Shown: positions 8,853 to 18,071 of the stretch, one piece after another
Numbering within the stretch: position 1 is the stretch's first letter
How the letters are laid out: each line of letters opens with the position of its first letter
Assembly: GCA_947470575.1 (NCBI GenBank)
Contig: CANITX010000013.1
Span: 1 to 32,240, forward strand
Direction: 5' to 3'
From: Rhodospirillales bacterium
GTDB taxonomy: Bacteria; Pseudomonadota; Alphaproteobacteria; Rhodospirillales; CAMCUA01
Length of the DNA: 32,240 bases
The notes under the pieces: generated by a model
Seen by the model: the letters and a program-made list of their open reading frames with translations, nothing else
Databases searched by the model: none
What the model was told of the DNA's origin: nothing
Position numbers and translations under genes: made by a program

Positions 8853-10031
8853 GTGGCTGCACTGATGTCCAACTACGGCCGCTACGATGTGGCTTTCGAG
8901 CGCGGTGAGGGTGCCTACCTTTTCACGGCCGAGGGCGAGCGCTATCTGGATTTCGGTGGCGGCATCGCGGTGGTGTCGCTCGGTCACTGCCATCCTCACT
9001 TGGTCGCCGAGTTGTCCGCCCAAGTCGGACGGCTATGGCATACCTCCAACCTGTACAACACCCGCATCGGCGAACGCATGGCGCAGCGGTTGGTCGACGC
9101 CACTTTTGCCGATCAGGTGCTGTTTTGCAATTCGGGCGCCGAGGCGGTCGAATGCGGCCTGAAGATGATCCGCAAGTACATGGACGACACCGGCAAGCCG
9201 GATCGCTACCGGGTGATCACCTGCCTGGGCTCGTTCCATGGCCGGACTCTGGGAACTATCGCCGCCGGCGGCCAGGATAAGCCGAAGGCCGGCTTCGCGC
9301 CGATCGTCGACGGCTTCGATTACGTCTCCTACGGCAACCTCAACGAGGCCCGCGCCGCTGTCGGCGAACACACCGCCGGCATCCTGGTCGAGCCGATCCT
9401 CGGCGAAGGCGGCATTCAGCGGGCCGATCCGTCATTTTTACGGGGTCTGCGCAAGCTCGCCGACGAATTCGGCCTGCTGTTGATGTTCGACGAGATTCAG
9501 ACCGGGGTCGGGCGCACCGGCAAATTCCTGGCCTGCGAGTGGGCGGATGTAGAGCCGGACATTGTCGCCCTGGCGAAAGGCCTGGGGGGCGGCTTTCCCA
9601 TCGGCGCCTGCATCGCCAAGGCACATGCCGCGGCAGCCCTGACGCCGGGCAGTCACGGCACCACCTTCGGCGGCAACTTCCTGGCCATGGCGGCCGGCAA
9701 CGCCGTTCTCGACATCGTGCTTGCCAAGGGCTTCCTCGAAGGCGTCCGCTCAGTTGCCGACAACCTTTGGCATAAGCTCAATAGCCTGCACAAAGCCTAT
9801 CCGACGGTGATCGAGGAGGTACGCGGCGCCGGATTGATGATCGGGCTGAAATGCGTCGGCCTGAATAGCGACTTCGTCAACGCCCTGATGAAACGGCGCA
9901 TGCTGACGGTGCCGGCCGCCGACAACGTCGTCCGCCTGCTGCCTCCCTTAACCATCGATGCGTCCCATGTCGACGAGGCCATGGGGCACCTTAACGCCGT
10001 CTGTCAGGAGCTTGCCAAAAGCAAGAACTAG
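8853..10031 (+). CDS. argD: Acetylornithine aminotransferase
   Basis: A 392-residue class III PLP aminotransferase that converts N-acetylglutamate semialdehyde to N-acetylornithine in arginine synthesis; such enzymes often also act on succinyl-diaminopimelate. I chose GTG 8853 because GGGGAGGA sits just upstream and the product then begins (M)AALMSNYGRYDVAFERGEGAYL, as in other alphaproteobacterial ArgD; ATG 8865 is the alternative. Visible motifs are FCNSGAEAVECGLKMIRKY, the GSFHGRTLG pyridoxal site, FDEIQTGVGRTG, and Lys242 in LAKGLGGGFPIGA as the Schiff-base lysine. argF follows after 3 bases, so the two are co-transcribed. Confidence 0.95.
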   Translation: MAALMSNYGRYDVAFERGEGAYLFTAEGERYLDFGGGIAVVSLGHCHPHLVAELSAQVGRLWHTSNLYNTRIGERMAQRLVDATFADQVLFCNSGAEAVECGLKMIRKYMDDTGKPDRYRVITCLGSFHGRTLGTIAAGGQDKPKAGFAPIVDGFDYVSYGNLNEARAAVGEHTAGILVEPILGEGGIQRADPSFLRGLRKLADEFGLLLMFDEIQTGVGRTGKFLACEWADVEPDIVALAKGLGGGFPIGACIAKAHAAAALTPGSHGTTFGGNFLAMAAGNAVLDIVLAKGFLEGVRSVADNLWHKLNSLHKAYPTVIEEVRGAGLMIGLKCVGLNSDFVNALMKRRMLTVPAADNVVRLLPPLTIDASHVDEAMGHLNAVCQELAKSKN

Positions 10032-10034
10032 GCG

Positions 10035-10937
10035 ATGAACGCCCCCAGGCACTTTCTCGACCTCGACCGCTTCGACAGAGCAACCCTACGCAACATCCTT
10101 GCCAAGGGAGTCGCCTTCAAGGCGGGGCGCGCCGAAAACCCGAGACCTTTGGCCGGCAAGACGCTAGCGATGATTTTCGAGAAGCCGTCCACCCGCACGC
10201 GTGTCTCCTTCGAGGTCGGCATGCAGCAGTTGGGCGGTCATGTCGTCATGCTGGGCGAAGCGGACTCGCAGCTCGGCCGGGGCGAAACCATCGCCGACAC
10301 CGCGCGGGTCCTGTCGCGTTACGTCGACGCCATCATGCTGCGCACCAGCGATGTCCGCCGGATCGACGAATTGGCGGCAGCCGCAACCGTGCCGGTCATC
10401 AACGGGCTGACCGACGAAAGTCACCCCTGCCAGATTATGGCCGACGTGATGACCTATGAGGAACACCGCGGTTCCATCGAAGGCCGCACCGTCGCTTGGA
10501 CCGGCGATGGCAATAATGTCGCCACGACCTGGATTCACGCGGCAGCCCGCTTTGGCTTTACCCTGCGGCTGGCCTGCCCGGATACGTTGCGTCCCAAACG
10601 CGCAGCTCTCGACTGGGCCGTACGCGAAGGCGCCAGCGTGTCGTTGACCGCGGACCCGGCAGCCGCGGTCGACAATGCCGATTTGGTGGTCACCGACACC
10701 TGGGTTTCCATGGGCCAGGAAAAGGGCAACCGGCACAACGTGCTCGGACCCTATCGGGTGGATGGCCGCCTGATGGCGCGGGCGAAATCCGATGCCTTGT
10801 TCATGCATTGCCTGCCGGCCCACCGCGGCGACGAGGTCAGCGCCGAGGTCATCGATGGCCCGCAATCGGTCGTCTGGGACGAGGCCGAGAACCGCCTGCA
10901 TGCGCAAAAGGGCATCCTTGCCTGGTGCGTGGGTTAA
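10035..10937 (+). CDS. argF: Ornithine carbamoyltransferase
   Basis: A 300-residue enzyme that joins ornithine and carbamoyl phosphate to make citrulline. The carbamoyl phosphate loop STRTR is at 52-56 ([21 protein letters not shown]). The HPCQ motif is at 130-133, and the ornithine-side HCLPAHRG motif is at 258-265, with its reactive Cys. The DxxxSMG loop is present as DTWVSMGQE. Length is normal for anabolic OTCase. It begins 3 bases after the argD stop and is followed by hslO, the common alphaproteobacterial order. Confidence 0.97.
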   Translation: MNAPRHFLDLDRFDRATLRNILAKGVAFKAGRAENPRPLAGKTLAMIFEKPSTRTRVSFEVGMQQLGGHVVMLGEADSQLGRGETIADTARVLSRYVDAIMLRTSDVRRIDELAAAATVPVINGLTDESHPCQIMADVMTYEEHRGSIEGRTVAWTGDGNNVATTWIHAAARFGFTLRLACPDTLRPKRAALDWAVREGASVSLTADPAAAVDNADLVVTDTWVSMGQEKGNRHNVLGPYRVDGRLMARAKSDALFMHCLPAHRGDEVSAEVIDGPQSVVWDEAENRLHAQKGILAWCVG

Positions 10938-11017
10938 ACCAATCGGGGGAACTGGTTCCTAAACTCCCGCTTTTTACGAATGCCAGAGCGAGCATAAGGT
11001 CCGATCAGCGAGTCCGC

Positions 11018-12007
11018 ATGTCGCCTACCGATCCCACATCTCTTCATTCAGCAGGCCAGGCACCCTTCGCCGTGGTGCGCGATGACGTCGTACAGCCATT
11101 TCAATTGGATTCGGCCCGCGTCCGCGGCCGCTTCGTTCGCCTTGGCCCGGCGCTCGGGTCCATTATCGCCCCGCACGGCTATCCGGTCGAGGTGGCCACC
11201 TTGCTTGCCGAAGGCATCACCATGGCATCCGCCCTGGCCAGCGGGCTGAAGTACGATGGCATCTTCACCTTGCAGACGCGCGGCGACGGGCCCGTGCCGA
11301 CCATGATTACCGACGTCACCAGCGACGGCGGCCTACGGGGATACGCCCGCTTCGACGCCGCCCGATTGAAGGATGCCGGCGCCGCGGCCCACGGTCCGGT
11401 ACCGCGCCTGCTGGGTGCCGGTCACATGGCCTTCACTGTCGATCAAGGACCGGATACGGAGCGCTATCAGGGCATCACCGAACTCACCGGCGCGACATTG
11501 GCCGATTGTGCTCACAACTATTTCCGCCGTTCGGAACAATTGGAAACCGCCTTCATGCTGTTTGCCGAAGCACAGGCCGACGGGTCGGGCGTGGCGCTGG
11601 GCGCGCGCGGCGGCGCGCTCATGCTGCAACATCTGCCGACGGACAGCCCCTCCGGATCGGCCGAATCGCGCGACCGCGACGAGGATGAAGACGAAGCCTG
11701 GCGTCGCGCCGTCATCCTGATGAGCACGCTATCGCCGAATGAAATGCTCGATCCCGGTTTGGCCCCGACCGATATCCTCTATCGGCTGTTCCACCAAGAG
11801 GGCTTGCGCATCTACCCGCCCAAAACCCTCGCCCAGGAGTGCCGCTGCTCACGCCAGAAAGTCACGGACACCCTGCGCATGATTCCGCGTGATGAAATCG
11901 CCGAGATGTCGGAAGACGGCGTGGTCACGGTGACCTGCGAATTCTGCAAATCCGCCTACGCCTTCGACACCGCCCAGATGGACGCGGTCTACGCCGAACG
12001 CGCGTAA
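11018..12007 (+). CDS. hslO: Hsp33 family redox-regulated chaperone
   Basis: A 329-residue holdase activated by oxidation. The C-terminal zinc switch is intact: Cys275-x-Cys277, 29 residues, then Cys307-x-x-Cys310 (CRC and CEFC). The family phrase RGRFVRLGPALGSIIAPHGYP is near the N-terminus, and MITDVTSDGGLRGYAR follows. ATG 11018 gives MSPTDPTSLHS; its ribosome binding site is weak. Residues about 205-225 are a run of acidic and Ser residues (SAESRDRDEDEDEAW), a slightly unusual charged insert between the core and the linker. The 80-base gap after argF makes read-through plausible. Confidence 0.95.
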   Translation: MSPTDPTSLHSAGQAPFAVVRDDVVQPFQLDSARVRGRFVRLGPALGSIIAPHGYPVEVATLLAEGITMASALASGLKYDGIFTLQTRGDGPVPTMITDVTSDGGLRGYARFDAARLKDAGAAAHGPVPRLLGAGHMAFTVDQGPDTERYQGITELTGATLADCAHNYFRRSEQLETAFMLFAEAQADGSGVALGARGGALMLQHLPTDSPSGSAESRDRDEDEDEAWRRAVILMSTLSPNEMLDPGLAPTDILYRLFHQEGLRIYPPKTLAQECRCSRQKVTDTLRMIPRDEIAEMSEDGVVTVTCEFCKSAYAFDTAQMDAVYAERA

Positions 12008-12078
12008 GGGCGCCTCAAGCGAAGGGCTGGCTCCACTGTGGCTTGAAACACGGCGGTTCAGCGTGACATGATGGCTGT

Positions 12079-12672
12079 ATGCAACCGATTCGTCTGATCC
12101 TCATCGCCGTTGTCGTGGCTGTCCTTGGCGCTCTTGCCGGTTGCGAGACGCAACCGCCGCAATTGTCCCTGCCTGAACTGTCCTTTGCGCCGCAGCCGGC
12201 ATTCAAGTTCGATGCCGCTCGGGTCGAATTGACGTCCGAATACGTCCCGCCGATGGTGGCGCCGAACATCGAGCATCAAGTGCCGGCGTCGCCGGATTCC
12301 GGGCTACGGCGGTGGGCGCGGGATCGATTGACTGCGGGCAATGTGGCCGGTGTCCTCCGATTTACCATCATCGAGGCATCGGTGGTCGAATCCGACCTGC
12401 CGGTGACGAAAGGCATCACCGGTGCCTTCACCAAGGACCAGGCCAAACGCTACACGGCCACGGTCGACGCCAAGCTCGAATTATTCGATGACCGCGGATT
12501 CCGACGCGGCATCGCTACCACGCGCCAGAGCTTGTCGCGCACGGTACCTGAGGGCGTTACCCTCAATGAGAAGGACAAGGCGTTATTTTCGTTGGTCGAA
12601 GACCTCATGAAGTCCTACGACGAGCAGATGAACGCCAACATCCGACAGTATTTAGGCGCCTTTCTCTTCTGA
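12079..12672 (+). CDS. Putative lipoprotein, conserved hypothetical
   Basis: A 197-residue protein with an N-terminal membrane segment and a lipobox LAGC, so Cys22 is the predicted lipidated residue after signal peptidase II cleavage. The mature part is short, proline-rich at first (TQPPQLSLPELSFAPQPAF), then a mixed alpha/beta domain (residues about 75-195) without enzyme motifs I recognise. It probably sits on the inner or outer membrane facing the periplasm. It follows hslO by 71 bases on the same strand. Function unknown. Confidence 0.75.
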   Translation: MQPIRLILIAVVVAVLGALAGCETQPPQLSLPELSFAPQPAFKFDAARVELTSEYVPPMVAPNIEHQVPASPDSGLRRWARDRLTAGNVAGVLRFTIIEASVVESDLPVTKGITGAFTKDQAKRYTATVDAKLELFDDRGFRRGIATTRQSLSRTVPEGVTLNEKDKALFSLVEDLMKSYDEQMNANIRQYLGAFLF

Positions 12673-12764
12673 TACCCTCTTTCGGCGCAGGCTCGGGAGA
12701 GGTTCTGCGGCAACACGAAGCAAGGTGGCGGCCATGACCCGCCCCGCTCCGAGGGAGGATGACC

Positions 12765-13727
12765 ATGACCACGCGTATCGCTATCCTCGATGACTACGTC
12801 AATGCAGCATTGGGGCTGGCCCCGTGGGATTCGCTGCCGGACTGCCAAGCTGTGGTATTCGATACCTACATCAGCGGCGGCGACGACCGCGTGGCCAATG
12901 CCTTGCAGGAATTCGACGTCGTCGTCTGCATGCGCGAGCGGACGCGTCTGCCCGCAGCGGTGATCGACCGCCTGCCGAGGCTGAAATTGATCATCACGAC
13001 CGGCGCGCGTAACGCTTCCATCGACGGTGCGGCGGCAAGGAAGCGCGGCATTCCGGTTTGCGGTTCCCCCCTGATCGGCTTTGCAGCCGGGGAACATGCC
13101 TGGGGTTTGGTCATGGCGCTGGCCCGGCGAATCCCCATGGAAGACCGGGCCATGAAGACCGGCGGCTGGCAAAAGGAATTCCCCGTGACCATGGGTGGGA
13201 AAACCCTGGGCATACTGGGCTTTGGACGATTGGGTAAGCAGGTTGCGGGTTATGGTGTTGCGTTCGGCATGAAGGTCATCGCGTGGAGTCCTTCGTTGAC
13301 CGACGCCACGGCAGCGGAGCGCGGTGTAGCTCGGGTCGAGCGTGACCGGCTGTTCACCGACTCCGATTTTCTGAGCATTCAGGTAACGCTCAATCAAGGG
13401 ACGCGCGGTTCGGTCGGGGCACGCGAACTGGGCATGATGAAGCCAACGGCCTATCTGGTGAACACCTCCCGAGGTCCTATTGTCGACGAGGCCGCGCTGA
13501 TTCAAGCCTTGGAACGGAAGACCATCGCAGGAGCCGGTCTGGATGTCTTCGACGAGGAACCCTTGCCCGTCGATCATCCCCTCCGCCGCTTCGACTCGGC
13601 CGTTCTCACCGGACATACAGGCTATGTCTCCCGCGAGGCGTTCGAACAAGGATACCGGGGCGTCGTCGAGGACATCCACGCTTGGTTGAAGGGCAAACCC
13701 ATCCGCGTGCTCAACGACCGCGACTGA
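12765..13727 (+). CDS. D-2-hydroxyacid dehydrogenase family protein (NAD-dependent)
   Basis: A 320-residue member of the D-isomer 2-hydroxyacid dehydrogenase family. I prefer ATG 12765, as GAGGGAGG ends six bases upstream; the in-frame ATG 12759 would abut that site. The nucleotide-binding glycines are GFGRLG at 152-157. The catalytic set is Arg236 (NTSRGPIVDE), Glu265 (FDEEP) and His284 (LTGHTGYVS). The family reduces 2-keto acids or oxidises D-2-hydroxyacids (glycerate, phosphoglycerate, glyoxylate and others). Substrate cannot be told from sequence. It is flanked by the lipoprotein and amtB, neither of which points to a pathway. Confidence 0.88.
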   Translation: MTTRIAILDDYVNAALGLAPWDSLPDCQAVVFDTYISGGDDRVANALQEFDVVVCMRERTRLPAAVIDRLPRLKLIITTGARNASIDGAAARKRGIPVCGSPLIGFAAGEHAWGLVMALARRIPMEDRAMKTGGWQKEFPVTMGGKTLGILGFGRLGKQVAGYGVAFGMKVIAWSPSLTDATAAERGVARVERDRLFTDSDFLSIQVTLNQGTRGSVGARELGMMKPTAYLVNTSRGPIVDEAALIQALERKTIAGAGLDVFDEEPLPVDHPLRRFDSAVLTGHTGYVSREAFEQGYRGVVEDIHAWLKGKPIRVLNDRD

Positions 13728-13778
13728 TCGAAAATCAAGCACGGCATTTATCGCTATCGATCTAACGCAACGCTCCAC

Positions 13779-13784
13779 TATAAT
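13779..13784 (+). promoter_or_regulatory. Candidate -10 box upstream of amtB
   Basis: A perfect TATAAT lies 84 bases before the amtB start. No good -35 is seen 16-18 bases upstream, which suits an activator-dependent promoter. I looked for a sigma54 GG/GC site in the region and found no convincing one. Confidence 0.35.
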
Positions 13785-13809
13785 GCCCAAAAATGGGGCG
13801 GTCGCCGGC

Positions 13810-13834
13810 ATTTCAGAAACAAATTGCCTGAAAT
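13810..13834 (+). repeat. Inverted repeat in the amtB leader (candidate operator)
   Basis: ATTTCAG (13810-13816) and CTGAAAT (13828-13834) are a perfect seven-base inverted repeat with an 11-base spacer. It lies just downstream of the TATAAT box and upstream of the amtB ribosome binding site, a position suited to a repressor or to an RNA hairpin. Confidence 0.45.
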
Positions 13835-13867
13835 CTCAGCGCCTCGTCGGCGGAGAGGGGAGACATC

Positions 13868-15196
13868 GTGGTGCGTTGGTTAATGCAGCTCGCGGCCAGT
13901 CGCGTGCGGTTGGGTTTTGTTTTCACGGCATTTGCTTTTTTTGCGATCGCGGCGCCGGCAACGGCACAAGACGTCGCACTCAGCAATGGCAACACAGCCT
14001 GGATCATGACCTCGACTGCTTTGGTCTTGTTCATGACCCTTCCCGGTTTGGCTCTGTTCTACGGCGGGCTAGTGCGCGCAAAAAACGTCCTCTCCGTATT
14101 GATGCACTGCACGGCAATCGCCTGTTTGGCCTCGGTTCTCTGGCTGATTGCCGTCTATAGCCTGGCGTTCGGGAACGGCGGGCCGCTTGGCGAGTGGATC
14201 GGCGGTTTGGACAAATTCTTTCTGTCCGGCGTCACCGTCGATTCGATGAGCGGCGATATTCCCGAGACCGTCTACTTTATGTTTCAAATGACCTTCGCCA
14301 TCATCACGCCGGCGCTCATCGTCGGTGCCTATGTCGAACGCATTCGGTTCTCCGCGGTTTGTCTGTTCAGCGGGGCCTGGTTGATCGTCGTCTATGCCCC
14401 CGTCTGCCATTGGGTCTGGGGCGGCGGCTGGTTGGCCGGGAAAGGCGTGATGGACTTTGCCGGCGGCCTGGTGGTGCATGTCACCGCCGGCATTTCAGCC
14501 TTGGTCGTCGCCACCATGCTCGGCGCCCGTCACGGGTTTCCGCGCGAAATCAGTCCGCCGCATAGCCCAGGCATGGTGATGACGGGCGCCGCCATGCTTT
14601 GGGTCGGCTGGTTCGGCTTCAACGCCGGGAGTGCCTTGGCGGCCAACGGTTCCGCTGGCATGGCCATGACCGTTACCCATATTTCCGCCGCCACCGCCTC
14701 GTTGACCTGGATGACCATCGAGTGGATGCGTTACGGTCGGCCGAGCCTGGTTGGCCTTGTCACCGGCACCATCGCCGGACTTGCCACAATCACGCCGGCA
14801 TCGGGGTTCGTTGGCCCGATAGGCGGATTTCTGTTGGGCATCTCCGCCGGAATCGTCTGCTTCGCCATGGTGCAAATCGTCAAGTATCGTCTGAAGATCG
14901 ACGATTCTCTCGACGTCTTTGCCGTACATGGGGTCGGTGGCGCCCTCGGCAGTCTCCTGGTCGCCTTCTTCGCCGACACCGCCTTCGGCGGACGCGGATT
15001 GAGCGACACCGTCACCATGGGCAGCGCCTTTGGCGTTCAGCTGACCGCCGTGATTGTCATTGCCGCTTGGTCTGCCATTGCCAGCTTCGTCCTGCTCAAG
15101 ATCATCGACGCGGCGGTCGGCCTGCGGGTCGATGGCGATCAGGAAGTGGAGGGTCTGGATATCACCGCCCATGGGGAACGGGGCTACGACATCTGA
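13868..15196 (+). CDS. amtB: Ammonium transporter AmtB
   Basis: A 442-residue inner-membrane Amt channel with a signal peptide (cleavage expected after ATAQ, near residue 33) and about eleven membrane helices. The family phrase FYGGLVRAKN is at 65-73, and the pore twin-histidines are His204 (VVHVTAGISAL) and His354 (AVHGVGGALGSL). The GTG 13868 start is preceded by GGAGAGGGGAG. The C-terminal tail (VDGDQEVEGLDITAHGERGYDI) is the typical PII-contacting tail. The PII gene follows after 42 bases, which supports direct AmtB-PII control of ammonium uptake. Confidence 0.96.
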   Translation: MVRWLMQLAASRVRLGFVFTAFAFFAIAAPATAQDVALSNGNTAWIMTSTALVLFMTLPGLALFYGGLVRAKNVLSVLMHCTAIACLASVLWLIAVYSLAFGNGGPLGEWIGGLDKFFLSGVTVDSMSGDIPETVYFMFQMTFAIITPALIVGAYVERIRFSAVCLFSGAWLIVVYAPVCHWVWGGGWLAGKGVMDFAGGLVVHVTAGISALVVATMLGARHGFPREISPPHSPGMVMTGAAMLWVGWFGFNAGSALAANGSAGMAMTVTHISAATASLTWMTIEWMRYGRPSLVGLVTGTIAGLATITPASGFVGPIGGFLLGISAGIVCFAMVQIVKYRLKIDDSLDVFAVHGVGGALGSLLVAFFADTAFGGRGLSDTVTMGSAFGVQLTAVIVIAAWSAIASFVLLKIIDAAVGLRVDGDQEVEGLDITAHGERGYDI

Positions 15197-15238
15197 CCGC
15201 CAATCCACCAGAGTCACCCGATAGGGGAGTACGCCGCC

Positions 15239-15577
15239 ATGAAGCTGGTTATCGCCATCATCAAGCCCTTCAAGCTCGATGAAGTTCGTGATGCCTTGAC
15301 CAAGTTGGGGGTCGAAGGCATGACCGTTACCGAGGTAAAGGGCTTCGGCCGCCAGAAGGGACAGAAGGAGATTTACCGCGGCGCCGAATACAACGTCGTC
15401 TTCGTGCCCAAGATCAAGCTGGAGATCGCCGCGGATGACACCTTGGCCGACCGCGTCGTCGAGGCGATCCAGCACGCGGCGAGCACGGGCCAAATCGGCG
15501 ACGGCAAGATTTTCGTCACCGACATCGTCCAGGCGGTGCGCATTCGCACGGGAGAGACAGGCTCCGACGCGCTGTAG
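15239..15577 (+). CDS. glnK: PII nitrogen regulatory protein (GlnK/GlnB type)
   Basis: A 112-residue PII signal protein. Tyr51 in the T-loop ([13 protein letters not shown]) is the uridylylation site, and the C-terminal signature [26 protein letters not shown] is complete. PII trimers bind ATP/ADP and 2-oxoglutarate; when not uridylylated they block AmtB. Because it sits beside amtB it is named glnK here, although sequence alone does not separate GlnK from GlnB. It is downstream of amtB, whereas glnK-amtB is the more common order in proteobacteria. A ribosome binding site (AGGGGAG) precedes ATG 15239. Confidence 0.95.
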   Translation: MKLVIAIIKPFKLDEVRDALTKLGVEGMTVTEVKGFGRQKGQKEIYRGAEYNVVFVPKIKLEIAADDTLADRVVEAIQHAASTGQIGDGKIFVTDIVQAVRIRTGETGSDAL

Positions 15578-15614
15578 CGGCGGCGTTCTCGTCTTCCCAA
15601 CAGGCAATTCGGCA

Positions 15615-15650
15615 GGGCCGCGTTTTCCTTTGCGAAGCGCGGCCCATCTT
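15615..15650 (+). terminator. Candidate terminator after the PII gene
   Basis: GGGCCGCG (15615-15622) and CGCGGCCC (15638-15645) form an eight-base perfect stem with a 15-base loop that contains its own small CTT/AAG pairing. The bases after it (ATCTTCTGT) are only weakly T-rich. It lies 38 bases after the PII stop and before the DMT transporter gene. Confidence 0.5.
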
Positions 15651-15667
15651 CTGTCCCGGGAACCAAG

Positions 15668-16585
15668 ATGACTCCGCCGTCCCGCCCGCGGCCCCACGAC
15701 AGTCGATCGGCCTTCGGCCTGCTCGCGGTGGCTGTCGTCCTGTTCGGTTCTGCCTGGCCGGTCATGAAAATCGGGCTTTCGGGGGCGACGCCGCTTTGGT
15801 TTGCCGCCGCGCGCATTGGGCTTGGAGCCGCCACCGCGTTTCTGTTGCTTGCCGCACTCGGTCGACTGAAAATCCCCGAGCGGCGGGACCTGCCGATTGT
15901 GGCGACCATCGCCATTTTCCAGTTGACCTTATTCCACAGTTTCAGCCAACTCGGCCTGCGCAATCTGCCCGCCGGGCGGTCGGCCGTACTCGCCTACACC
16001 ACGCTGCTGTTTCTTGTTCCGCTCGCGTGTCTGACCGGCGAGCGCATCAATCGATGGAGCGGTGCCGGCTGCCTGTTGGGCGTTACCGGCATCGCCGTTC
16101 TGCTGGCGCCTCAATCCATCGATTGGACAACAGACGGCGCGATAGCCGGGCACCTGTGGCTGCTGATGGCTGCCGCCAGTTGGGCCTTGGCCATCTTCCA
16201 TGCCCGGCGTCACGCCTGGCATCTCGGACCGCTCGAATTATTGCCGTGGCAGTTGTTGCTCGCCACGTTCCTGGCCTTTCCTTTAGCCGCGCTATTCGAA
16301 CCCGACGGCGGCATCGTTGCCGAATCCGGTCCGCTGCTGTGCCTAGCCTATCTCGGCATCCTGGCCGGGCCGACGGCAACCTGGGCCGCCACGTCGGTAT
16401 CGCGCCTGCTGCCGACAACCGTGTCGTCGCTCGGCTTTCTCGGCGTGCCGGTTCTCGGGCTGACCATTTCCGCCCTATGGTTGGGCGAAGCCATCGACGG
16501 CCCCTTGCTGCTGGGCGCCGTTCTAATTCTTTGCGGCGTGGGGGCCGTGACGTTGGGCGCGGCGCGGCCGTCCGCCGAGCCCTGA
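15668..16585 (+). CDS. EamA/DMT-family transporter
   Basis: A 305-residue inner-membrane protein with about ten hydrophobic helices in two EamA halves. The N-terminal half starts AFGLLAVAVVLFGSAWPVMKIGLSGATPLWFAAARIGLGAATA. The second half contains WLLMAAASWALAIFHARRH and ends with the typical LGVPVLGLTISALWLGEAIDGPLLLGAVLILCGV. Such proteins usually export amino acids or metabolites. The substrate is not deducible. The MmgE/PrpD gene follows after 73 bases. Confidence 0.88.
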   Translation: MTPPSRPRPHDSRSAFGLLAVAVVLFGSAWPVMKIGLSGATPLWFAAARIGLGAATAFLLLAALGRLKIPERRDLPIVATIAIFQLTLFHSFSQLGLRNLPAGRSAVLAYTTLLFLVPLACLTGERINRWSGAGCLLGVTGIAVLLAPQSIDWTTDGAIAGHLWLLMAAASWALAIFHARRHAWHLGPLELLPWQLLLATFLAFPLAALFEPDGGIVAESGPLLCLAYLGILAGPTATWAATSVSRLLPTTVSSLGFLGVPVLGLTISALWLGEAIDGPLLLGAVLILCGVGAVTLGAARPSAEP

Positions 16586-16658
16586 AGCCCCCGCGTTGCC
16601 GATCCTGCCGGCCACCCCTATCATGTGGCAACCTCCGTCAGGGATAGGAGAAGTACAA

Positions 16659-18071
16659 ATGATACCGGTTACCGAGGCTCTCGCTCGTTTTGCCGCCACC
16701 GTTCGTCCGGAGGCAATTCCTGCCGCCGTACGCGAACGCGCCCGGCTGCTTATCCTCGATACCTTCGGCAACATGATCCGCGCCGCCCACGACTCGGAAT
16801 CGACGCCGGCCTTGCTGGCCGCTGCCGAACGGCTGGGCTACGAGGGCGGACCGCACGCTGTTGCCGGCCTTGGCGCCGGCTACACGGCGCCGGGCGCTGC
16901 CTTGGTGAACGGCACCTTGGCGCATTCGCTGGATTTCGACGACACCCACGCCGCCGGATCGCTGCACCCGAGCGCCCCGATCCTGCCCGCCGCCTTGGCA
17001 GCCGCCGCCATGTCGGGTGCCTCCGGGCGCGACCTGCTGGCCGCCGTCATCGTCGGTTACGAAGTGCAGATACGGGCCAGCCTCGGCCTCGGCCCCACCG
17101 AACACTATCGGCGCGGCTTCCATCCGACTGCCACCTGCGGCGCGTTTGGCGCGGCTGCCGCCGCCGGCCGCCTGCTCGGGTTGGATGCGAGCGGCCTGCA
17201 AAGCGCATTCGGCATCGCGTTGAGTCAGACCGCCGGCTCGCTGCAGTTTCTGGTCGATGGCGCCTGGACCAAGCGCTTCCAGGTCGGCTGGGCGGCTCAG
17301 GCCGGGCTGGTGGCGGCGACGCTTGCCGCCGAGGGTTTCCGCGGACCGGCTCAGGCGTTCGAAGGCAAGGCCGGCTTCTTCGCCGCCTATGCGCCAAGCC
17401 CGGATCCGGCCAAGGGCGCCGCCGGCCTCGGCGAGATATGGGAGACCCTCAACATTGCCATTAAGCCTTATCCCTCGTGCCGTTATAGCCACGCGCCGCT
17501 CGACGCCCTGCTTGCCCTACGCGTCGCCAATGACCTTTCCGCCGAAGATGTAAAAAGCGTCGATGTCGGCGTGTCGCGTACCGCCATGATCCTGATCGGC
17601 GAACCCGAATCGGCCAAACAGAGCCCCAAGACCGTCGTCGACGGCCAATTTTCCATGCCCTTCCTGGCCGCCGTCGCCCTGCGTACCGGCGGCATGGGTT
17701 GGGACGATTACGGCCGGCATCTTGGCGATGCCGCCACGCTCGATCTGTGCAAGCGTATCCACACGCTGCCCGACCCCAAACCTGAGGCGGAATTTCCGCG
17801 CAATATGAGCGGCATCGTCCGTCTACATACCCGGCGCGGAACGTTCGAGAAGTTCGTCGTCTCGCCGAAAGGCGAACCCGACAACTTCGTAACACCCGCC
17901 GAGTTGCGCGCCAAATTCGATGGCCTGACCGCTCCCTATCTGTCGGCGGCCCGCCGCGACCGGCTGGCAAGCACCCTGCTCGCCCTCGATGACGTTACCG
18001 ATGTTCATGCCCTGATGGCGCTGACGCGGCCCGATATCGAGACCGGCTTGCGCCTGGCCGCCGGCGCATGA
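16659..18071 (+). CDS. MmgE/PrpD family protein
   Basis: A 470-residue protein of the 2-methylcitrate dehydratase/cis-aconitate decarboxylase superfamily. ATG 16659 follows a strong AGGAGAAG. Family marks are the N-terminal helical domain (LILDTFGNMIRAAH), the conserved LVNGTLAHSLDFDDTH, GYEVQIRASLGLGPTEHYRRGFHPTATCGAFGAAAAAGRLLGLD, and KPYPSCRYSHAPLDA. The real substrate of most members is unknown; they handle 2-methylcitrate-like or related carboxylates. Its stop overlaps the acyl-CoA dehydrogenase start (ATGA), so the two are translationally coupled, pointing to a CoA-ester or organic-acid catabolic step. Bases 16617-16622 could pair with 16643-16648 over the ribosome binding site, a weak hairpin. 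Confidence 0.9.
   Translation: MIPVTEALARFAATVRPEAIPAAVRERARLLILDTFGNMIRAAHDSESTPALLAAAERLGYEGGPHAVAGLGAGYTAPGAALVNGTLAHSLDFDDTHAAGSLHPSAPILPAALAAAAMSGASGRDLLAAVIVGYEVQIRASLGLGPTEHYRRGFHPTATCGAFGAAAAAGRLLGLDASGLQSAFGIALSQTAGSLQFLVDGAWTKRFQVGWAAQAGLVAATLAAEGFRGPAQAFEGKAGFFAAYAPSPDPAKGAAGLGEIWETLNIAIKPYPSCRYSHAPLDALLALRVANDLSAEDVKSVDVGVSRTAMILIGEPESAKQSPKTVVDGQFSMPFLAAVALRTGGMGWDDYGRHLGDAATLDLCKRIHTLPDPKPEAEFPRNMSGIVRLHTRRGTFEKFVVSPKGEPDNFVTPAELRAKFDGLTAPYLSAARRDRLASTLLALDDVTDVHALMALTRPDIETGLRLAAGA

Noticed and set aside
10937-10975. AACCA/TGGTT stem followed by TTTTT after argF
   Set aside because: Five pairs with an 11-base loop and the T run 13 bases away; not convincing as a terminator, so hslO may be read through.
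14495-15697. 400-codon minus-strand open frame opposite amtB and the PII gene
   Set aside because: Both plus-strand genes are unmistakable; the opposite translation shows no motifs.
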